Shown here piece by piece: positions 57,389-64,000 of a DNA stretch of 64,000 nt. This DNA is from Trametopsis cervina. Its lineage: Eukaryota > Basidiomycota > Agaricomycetes > Polyporales > Irpicaceae. Under the pieces are notes generated by a model that saw only the letters and a list, made by a program, of their open reading frames with translations, ran no database searches and was not told the DNA's origin. The stretch lies in the NCBI GenBank assembly GCA_022385755.1, contig MU278350.1:1444486-1508485 (forward strand), in the 5' to 3' direction. The stretch's first letter is position 1, and each line of letters begins with the position of its first letter. A program made the position numbers and the translations under genes.

Positions 57389-59005
57389 TCACGCCGAGGC
57401 TGCAGGAACAACTGTGCCGCGTTCCAAGTCGGGAGCTTGCTGTCGCGAGAAGGTCCTAAGGAATCCGGGGCGCACGAACGATGCAATTCCACCCCTGCTA
57501 GCGGGAGGAGCTGCTGCAGGAGGAGGTACAGCGGGGGGCGGAGCAGATGCAAGAGGCTCATCGGTGATATCCACGGAATCATTGTGCTCGTCGTCAGTGA
57601 TATCCTTCGATGGAGGCGTAGTGGTGATGCGGAGGCATGAAGTGTACGCTGAATACGCAAAGAAATTAGACAGATGGCACATATAGCGGTGGCGCACTCA
57701 CGTTGTCTGCAGACTGGGCAGAACCAGCCCTTGGCTTTCCTCTTCCTCCTTGTGGCAGTGGTGGGTTGGACGGTGGGGGTGGTAGGAGTGGGTGCGGCAG
57801 CGGCTGCAGCGGCAGTTTCAGCGCCTTCCGTTCCAGTTTCACCGGGAGTAGCAGCCGGAGTCTCGTTCGGGGTCTCCGCAGCCTCGCCGTCGGCGCCGCT
57901 GGCCGTCGTGGGTTCATTCGCCTGGACAATCTGGCCGCCAGCACCGAACTCGATCATATTGAGAGCACAGTCGCGGCAGGCAACCAGATGCCTACAAGGC
58001 AGGAGGACAACTTCACGGGGAGCGGAAAGACAAAGTAAACATTCCGATGAGGGCTCTTCCTCGTACGTGTTGCCAGGGGCAGCCGTCGGAGGGTAGGTGG
58101 TGGGAAGCGGTTGGGAGGCATTGTTGGAGCTGGAACTGGAGCTTGACAAGCCGTATATTTCGTGTAATTGGAATGTGTGCGCGCCGATCTTCAACAAACA
58201 CTGTCAGGACTCGCTTCAACGATGAACGGATGCAACTCACAGTGGCTTCACGCTTCACTACCTTCACTACCCAGGGTCGCTTGTCCTCCTCGTCAGCAGG
58301 GGGTGGTGCACCGAAGCGGACAATGTGAAGATATGTGGTTTGTTCGTTGACACAAGCCAAGGGTTTGCCGTTCTCATCGAGAGCAGAGAGCTTGATCATG
58401 GCCTTCACGCCAACGTTATCGCTGTCCTCTTTCTCTTCCTCTTTGTTCTCCTTTGCCTCGGCGTCGACCACTGCCAACGCCGGTCCCGCAACAGCGCGCT
58501 CCTGAGTGGCACGCTTACGGAAGTGGAATGCGGTGAATCTTTTTTTGCGGTGTGAATCAGTGGGTCCGCTCCCCTCCTCGACTGCGGCGGGAGTAGGCGT
58601 GGGAGAAGTGGACGCATTTGAAGGACCTTCCTTCTCCGCCTGAACATCGGGAGCAGAAGTCTGGATGTGGGGGTGGTGTTCGAAACGTCCGAGCTCGAGG
58701 GTCGCACCCTCTTCGAGCTTGAGCATCTTCGCGAACCCTCCTTCCGTGACAGTCTCGAAAACTAGTATCTTGGAGTGTGCGCTGCCACATGCCTTGTCTG
58801 CGAGGTGGTGGGAGGGGGACACTAAGACATGCACGGCGACACTACATTTCGGTGCGTCGCAATCATATTCAAACTCCAGACCGTGGTGGTGCTGGGAGTC
58901 AACGTGCTCCGGGTCATCTGCAGCGGCAACTTCCAAGGGGGTGAGACGCAAAGTTGGTCGCTTGAGATTGACGAGTGCTTGCAGCGTCGTTGTAGACTGG
59001 TTTGC
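57389..59005 (-). CDS. MGRN1/RNF157-like RING E3 ligase, 5' end unresolved
   Basis: Probable E3 ubiquitin ligase. The first confident exon begins ANQSTTTLQALVNLKRPTLR, matching the MGRN1 region before the RING. It continues LEFEYDCDAPKCSVAVHVLV and VNEQTTYLHIVRFGAPPPAD, then an intron, then IGAHTFQLHEIYGLSSSS. The RING ligands are CLLC, LPCRHLVACRDC and FCPVC, but about 80 low-complexity residues separate the last two pairs. The C terminus is spliced (CRQ-PYTSCLRITTTPPS) and ends ERGTVVPAASA. No ATG fits exon 1. An upstream exon is needed, possibly the KAWIAKSKQ exon near 59200 (phase 0, giving a ~190-base intron that would skip the coding-like end of the next gene). Confidence 0.78.
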
Positions 59006-59092
59006 CTGAGAATGCAGAAATACAATCAGACCGACTATCTGAATACGGTAGACGCCGGGTTGCTGTTTCAAGTAGTCCCGTCTCACAGCTAA

Positions 59093-59631
59093 TTATGTCT
59101 GCTGCGGGAACATGACAAAAGACTTGACGCGCTGGTAACGGAAGCGGAGCTTGCGCAGCAACGACTGGGAAGGGGAGTAGGGGGACAGCGACAACACACC
59201 TGCTTGCTCTTCGCAATCCAAGCTTTAACAATCTCCGGGGTAAGCTCATCGATGACCTTCTCATTCGACTCCGTCCACTCAGGGCCTCGAGCTACAATGC
59301 CGATGTTAGGGCCAAATAGAGTATCCTGTTTCTTCTTGGGAGCTGAAGTTGAGCTCTGTTCGTTCTGAGGGTTGTTCAAGTCGCCCATGTTAAGGACAAC
59401 GGCATCTTGCTGCTGCTGAGCCATGGTTGCCGCACGTCTGGCGATGGGGGTATCGACACGAGCGAGATAAGGCGTGCTATGCAGCCTGCGGGTCCTATTC
59501 CAAGTAGAGTACGAGTTTGCGCCGACTGACGGAGGCCGTCGAAGGAAGGAGAGGAGTAAGGAGAGAGGGGTAAGTGAGATGGTGGTGAGCAAGCAAGAAG
59601 CGAACTTACACCAAGAGGTAATACTGGTCAT
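59093..59631 (-). CDS. Small hypothetical protein, possible mitochondrial presequence
   Basis: Not recognised. The model starts at MTSITSW and is spliced (donor GTAAGTTC, acceptor CCGTCAG) to an Arg/Ser-rich leader (RTRRLHSTPYLARVDTPIAR) resembling a fungal mitochondrial presequence. It continues MAQQQQDAVVLNMGDLNN, DTLFGPNIGIVARGPEWTES and DELTPEIVKAWIAKSKQ. The last exon is strongly GC3-biased (LLRKLRFRYQRVKSFVMFPQQT then TAA). The intron before it is either a very short 35 bases (donor GTGTGT) or 65 bases (donor GTTAAA). Alternatively the KAWIAKSKQ exon is the 5' exon of the RING gene downstream. The two genes may overlap or be one locus with alternative 3' ends. Confidence 0.5.
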
Positions 59632-60146
59632 ATGCTAGCCGTCGCGTACGGGCGATGAGCAGTGTGGTGGTAGTCAACCGATAGACTGTGGGAGAAATAA
59701 CAGGCACGGGTCAGATTGTGGTCGTCGACTTGTCGGACGCTGTACTGCGCTCGATAGGCGCCTCGTTCGGGGCCAGCCACGATCTGGCCCACAAAAGGCA
59801 ACTCTCGCCGTGACTTCCCACTGAGTGTTTCGCCCACACAGAGATATAAACAAACAGGAAAATATGTGGGCCGCTAGACAGATCCTCTTGTACTGGCGTA
59901 GCACGGCTGTGAGCGCATGAGAGCAATCACACTGTCTGGGACTCGCGCACACGACTCGGCGGAGCATCCGTGCGACATAGAGAATTTGAGTACAATCTTA
60001 GCGGTCACACCCATGTGAGCTAACAGTAAGGCTTGCGTAGGAGGAACAATAATAAGGATTAATATCCGGCTGTTGCAACATGAGTACAGAATATTCCCTA
60101 CAAACACGCATATTTACAACAGAACCGCGACCGTCGGGCATGTAAA
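59632..60146. other. Intergenic
   Basis: Promoter of the small protein and 3' UTR of the four-TM gene; nothing else seen. Confidence 0.5.
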
Positions 60147-60839
60147 TTACTGCGCCTTCATCATCTGGTTGCGCATCGCGGCAGTAAGATACACTGTCGC
60201 CTGCCACCATGCTCCAAAGCCGAGCCCGACAAGACCATGCAATACTCCCCAAACGTTCTCCGGAGTAGCCTTGAATCTGTAAGATGGGCCAGGCATCAGT
60301 TATGCGTCCGATGGTATGCGAAATAATCACGTACGACTCTGCAAGAGGTCCGAAGGTGTGCGGGATGAAACGCGGGGCATTGAAAAGCACCGTAGAACAG
60401 GTGACGTGATAGAGAGACAGCCCTATCGCCAACGCACGCTTGCCCGGTAAGAATTCTATAGGTGGAAGTCTATGAGCACTCCGGGTCGTATAGAATGCGT
60501 AATGAAAGCAGCTCACCAGGCAAACCAAAGCAGAGCAATGCGGCCGCACACATGCCACCTGCCAGCGCAGCATAAAGCTGATGGCGCAAAACGCTGTCAG
60601 TTAAAGCCTATTTATGCAGTTTGAAGACGGTCAGACGCACCTTGATGAAGACAGCTGCGGTGTTGTTTAGCTCCAAGAACGGTAGGCTGGTAGGTGCCCA
60701 CAGTCCCTGAATGACCACCGGGATATCAAGCGCAATGTGCAGCAAGAAAATCACAGAGCTGAGACTATGGCGTCAGGAGCCGGAACTATCTGCTGCGCTG
60801 AACAACTTACAAGGGGTGTCTGAGCTGAGCTTGAGACAT
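60147..60839 (-). CDS. Four-TM membrane protein, unknown function
   Basis: About 150 residues from five exons with clean splice joins: MSQAQLRHPFSVIFLLHIAL; a segment with LWAPTSLPFLELNNTAAVFI; LYAALAGGMCAAALLCFGLP; PGKRALAIGLSLYHVTCSTV; and FKATPENVWGVLHGLVGLGF. It ends AAMRNQMMKAQ. Four hydrophobic segments are evident. The conserved-looking NAPRFIPHTFGPLAES loop lies between TM3 and TM4. No family recognised and no signal peptide cleavage site obvious. Consistent phases across four introns and a short clean C terminus argue for a real gene. Confidence 0.78.
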
Positions 60840-62770
60840 GGTTCCTGTGTGGTGAATGCGCTGTAGAAAGTGGCGGGATGGTGATGGTAATGTTTCGCAA
60901 GAGAGCTGCAGTAATATGCAGAGTTGGCGAAATATTGAGCGCCGAGATAGTGTGGTCCTGTCACGTGAAGGCGGAATCCACCACGCTGACAGGCACAGTC
61001 GATCAGATCTCTATCTCAGTCCCGCTTGTTTCCGCTTAGGTGACAGGGGTCGGGATGTGACCGCATTTGGAAGACGTCAACCACTCACGGCCAGGATGGG
61101 CAACACTATGAGCAGCAGAGTGTAGCAGCAGTGTAGGCTGTAGGTGGCGTTGTTATTTCGTTTGTGTTCTTGGGGCCTGAAACGTCAGAGAGACCGTCGG
61201 TGACATCAATTGCGCCGTGGATTGGTTCACAGGGATATGCCTCCCGTGGCGTTCGACCGGACAACCGACAATGTTCGAACCTTACGTATATAGACAAGGG
61301 CTGGCACAGACACGCGGAGACATCCAACGATTCTACACCCATATCACACCGGTTTGAACCCGGCCCCCTCCCTACTGACAAGGGGACATCCACGGTGATG
61401 GCCAACACTCAATCAAATCCAGGGGTCTTAGCATTCCCTGGTAGCCGATATAGGGCGATTACCACGGCGAGAGGGCACGAAAAATAGCAGGTTTCATACA
61501 GGAACGGTTGACCGGGAACTGAATAAGGCTGGTACTGATATCCCCGGCCAAATGTGGGACCAGCTGGCGACAGGAAGATTGGTGCAGAGCGCCGAGGGTA
61601 TATCTAAAACATGGTGAGCACTTCAACATTCGTCTCTGCAATATAGAGAACACCAGTATTATGCTTCTGTAATGACTACCTTTGAAGCATAACGACCTTG
61701 GCCAAAGTCAGGAGCATGACTCTCTGTGCCAGACCTTGTGCCGTGGTCGTCATATGGTGGAGGAAGAGAACATTTAAGAACCTCCCCAGTTTACATACCC
61801 CGCCGATGTTTCTGCGGTGTCAAAGTGCAGCAACTATATCTGATGTAGGACTCACATCAGTAGCCAGCTTTATGTGAGACGGCTATTTCCAGTCGACTAG
61901 AACGCGAGCGTGGATATAACAGTGTGAAAACACTCCCAGAACTGTCTTCACTCGAGTTCTAGTCACGCTGATTGCATATTTGAAGCGGATACCATAGATG
62001 GCTCCGTTGGGGCAGCTAGCGGTGAGAATTCCGCACGTTCACGTCGAAGTCCACATGTTAGTTACTGGGATAGCTATGCTGTGCAATAGTGTTTGATGAT
62101 ACGTAGCGCGGCAAGCTGCTTCCTTGTGCTAATGGTATACTGAACTGCAGCCGATATGAGGACAGGGAGGAAAGCTGATGGTCTTGGAATGCAGACTCCG
62201 TAACGGCCAACCTGTGGTCAGAGGAACTTCGGAGCAGTTGACAGGCCTGTTCTGTTGCAGGGCTTCCGTTACAATCTGACGTGATCGGTGTCTTGCACTG
62301 AGTTCTCCAGTGCTGGCAAACTATGGGACGTGAACGCTGCAAAGAACGTAGCCAGCCGTTACCAACCAACGAGAAGTATATCATGAATAGACTTACGTGG
62401 CGTTGTCCGACGGACTGATAAGTAGCTATGTATCGCGTATGGCCGTATTTGACAGCACTGCCTACTTCGCCTCTTACCTTGATCTGCGCTCTACCTCTTG
62501 TATCCACACATAACCGACCTCTGAGTTCATTGAACCTGGACAGGGCATCGTCAGCACACAGAGACCAACCGCACATAGACTGTGGTCATCTTCCAGCGCG
62601 ACGTGTGTATGATGTAAAGCACGGGTTCATATATCCCCTTATTTGCAGCCAAGATAGTCGTACGTTCTACAGTCAGTCGCATACACATTCAGCAATCTAG
62701 CCAGTAAAAGAAGCACTCCGCATCCAAACCTCCCATGAAAGAACACAAAAAATCCACGTATCAATAGGGC
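60840..62770. other. 1.9 kb intergenic
   Basis: Only short open frames without motifs (for example plus 61164-61487, minus 62058-62576). I support no gene. A CCGG-GTTCAAA-CCGG palindrome near 61349 looks like a tRNA T-arm at first sight, but no cloverleaf surrounds it. Confidence 0.5.
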
Positions 62771-64000
62771 CTATTCGCCATCGTCATCTCCATCGTCGTC
62801 GCCCATGCCAGTAGAGCTTCTACCAAGTGGCCCAAGGGTAGCTTCCACTGCGTCCAAGTCCGCAGTCAGGTCAATGGGGTCTGCCTCCTCCATCTCATCG
62901 TGTGTTCCAACCGCGATACGTAGTCGCTCAATTTCTTTTCTTAGGCGATCTATCTCGACGTCTCTCCGCTCAACGCGCCCCTTCAGCCGCCTGATATAGT
63001 CGTTTCCGCATCTGAGTAGCTGCAGCTTACTGACGCCTCTATTTGGGCCGTCAGCGTTGCCTTTCGGAGGGCCGCGAGGTGGCATAGCGCCGGGTAAAAT
63101 CGGTTCGTCGGGGAAACCTTCCTCCGACGGTAAGGGTATAGGTGGGAGGAGAACGCGGAGGTCGTCGAAGGACGTCTTGAGAGAATCACGGCGCTTCTGC
63201 TCTGCGGCCTTGTGGGAGGTTTTGCGAACCTGCAATGGGGGCTGTTGACCCTGCATGGAAGTCATGGAGGGACCAGAAGGAGACATGGAACCTTGTAGAC
63301 CCGAGACGTTGCTGGCTGTATGCGCCGTAAGAGAAGGGACATAGTATGCAATAGGTGAAATCAAACATACCAGGTCGTATTGGCTTCAACGCCGGGCTTA
63401 CCAGGGGCGTTCTGTCGCCACTCATGCTCGCAGCGGAAGTCGCACTTCTAGGCCGTGTGGATCCCTTCCTTGTCGACTTTTGTGCAGGGGGCGCCAAAGA
63501 GCTATGCGTGCCCAGTCTGCCCAAATTCATGATGCTGGAAGGTGTGACCGGGAGCAACGGTTGCTCCGTTCCTTCAGGATGTTGGTCATTTCTGACGGAA
63601 CCTGACGCTTGTGTATTGTTGATCAGGAACTCGACCGAGTTCAGAGGCGCAGGCGTAGCCGGGGGAGGCATCGACAGGTCGACCGGGGATGGGCTGTCGC
63701 CGGGGACATCGCCGCTTGTACCAGCAGTGTTACGACGTGTGTTGGGTCTGTTTCCTCCAAGAGGTCCTGAACCATGGGTAGGCGGAAATACTGGTGTGGA
63801 GTTAGCGCTCTTGGTACCGCCGCGAAGACTGTTCGTTGACTTTTTCGTTGAAGACTGAACAGTAGGCGGGGGAAGGCGCGGAAGAGCAGCCTGTCTCTTT
63901 CTGGCTGTTCTCCCGCGGCTGGTAGCGGTATCGTCACTTCCAGGAGAGGATGTACGCGTCCTTCTCTTCAAAGTCGAGGAGGCGCCAGAAGGTAGAATAT
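62771..64000 (-). CDS. bHLH transcription factor, N terminus beyond window
   Basis: Partial: the frame is open to the right edge (upstream SGASSTLKRRTRTSSPGSDD). At least two exons, joined near 63310-63370. A disordered Ser/Pro/Thr N-terminal part (NTRRNTAGTSGDVPGDSPSP) precedes the DNA-binding domain. The basic region/helix 1 is HKAAEQKRRDSLKTSFDDLR, with the E and RR contacts. A long Pro/Gly loop of about 30 residues follows, then helix 2 GVSKLQLLRCGNDYIRRLKG. A leucine-zipper-like extension (VEIDRLRKEIERLRIAV) comes next, then an acidic tail (DDDGDDDGE). The His/Glu/Arg pattern suggests E-box binding. Target genes unknown. Confidence 0.88.

Noticed and set aside
59420..59640. Calling the 59631-side exons as the certain 5' end of the RING gene
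   Set aside because: The GC3-rich exon ending in TAA argues for an independent end; evidence is split, so it is recorded as a separate low-confidence gene.
61330..61380. GGTTTGAACCC resembling a tRNA T-arm
   Set aside because: The stem does not extend to five pairs and no acceptor, D or anticodon arms can be drawn around it.

Overview
The window is nuclear DNA of a filamentous basidiomycete, most likely a wood- or litter-decaying agaricomycete. Genes are dense on both strands and cut by many introns of about 50-60 bases with GT(A/G)..(C/T)AG ends. The gene content also fits: fungal-type housekeeping genes lie beside AA9 lytic polysaccharide monooxygenases (one with a CBM1 tail), a polyporopepsin-like aspartic protease, myo-inositol oxygenase and small secreted cysteine-rich proteins. 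No rRNA, tRNA, CRISPR array or intact transposon was recognised. All gene models below are spliced by eye from frame, conserved motifs and splice signals. Coordinates run from start codon to stop codon and include introns.

Layout: RPS6 (209-1193); a tandem pair of glycine-rich membrane glycoproteins (1767-4909); myo-inositol oxygenase (6546-7994); first secreted beta/gamma-crystallin-like protein (8749-9438); arginyl-tRNA synthetase (10161-12158) convergent with a membrane-anchored ALDH3-type aldehyde dehydrogenase (12360-14635, minus); two further beta/gamma-crystallin-like genes in divergent orientation (15599-16291 minus, 16953-17639 plus); MFSD5-type transporter (17983-19680, minus); two tandem SET-domain paralogues (20286-23033, minus); SRRM1-type PWI/RS splicing factor (23797-25314); AA9-CBM1 (26228-27963); SNT1/NCoR-type double-SANT protein (28381-32561, minus); RLI1/ABCE1 (33197-35456, minus) divergent from protein-L-isoaspartate methyltransferase (35896-36958); aspartic protease (37370-38779); PIG-S (39096-40984) convergent with CUE3/ASCC2 (41184-43654, minus); zinc alcohol dehydrogenase (44293-45695, minus); GIN4/NIM1-like kinase (47759-50696); two tandem CBM-less AA9 genes (51847-53185, 54174-55451); Qc-SNARE (55769-56885, minus); MGRN1/RNF157-like RING protein (57389-about 59005, minus); a small hypothetical protein (59093-59631, minus); a four-TM protein (60147-60839, minus); and the 3' part of a bHLH factor cut by the right edge (62771-64000, minus).

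The genes do not form one operon-like pathway. They are ordinary chromosomal housekeeping genes (ribosome, tRNA charging, ribosome recycling, ribosome-collision quality control, GPI transamidase, endosomal SNARE, splicing) interspersed with environment-facing secreted functions, nearly all of which carry a recognisable TATA-like element 50-100 bases before the start. The most notable observations are: an inferred 2-base exon conserved in two neighbouring AA9 genes; a three-gene family of prepro-proteins with a conserved Lys-Arg processing site ahead of a beta/gamma-crystallin-like domain; a tandem pair of Gly-rich, heavily sequon-bearing membrane proteins; a 39-base tandem duplication that doubles the last splice donor of the isoaspartyl methyltransferase; and a RING finger whose last cysteine pair is separated by about 80 extra residues.
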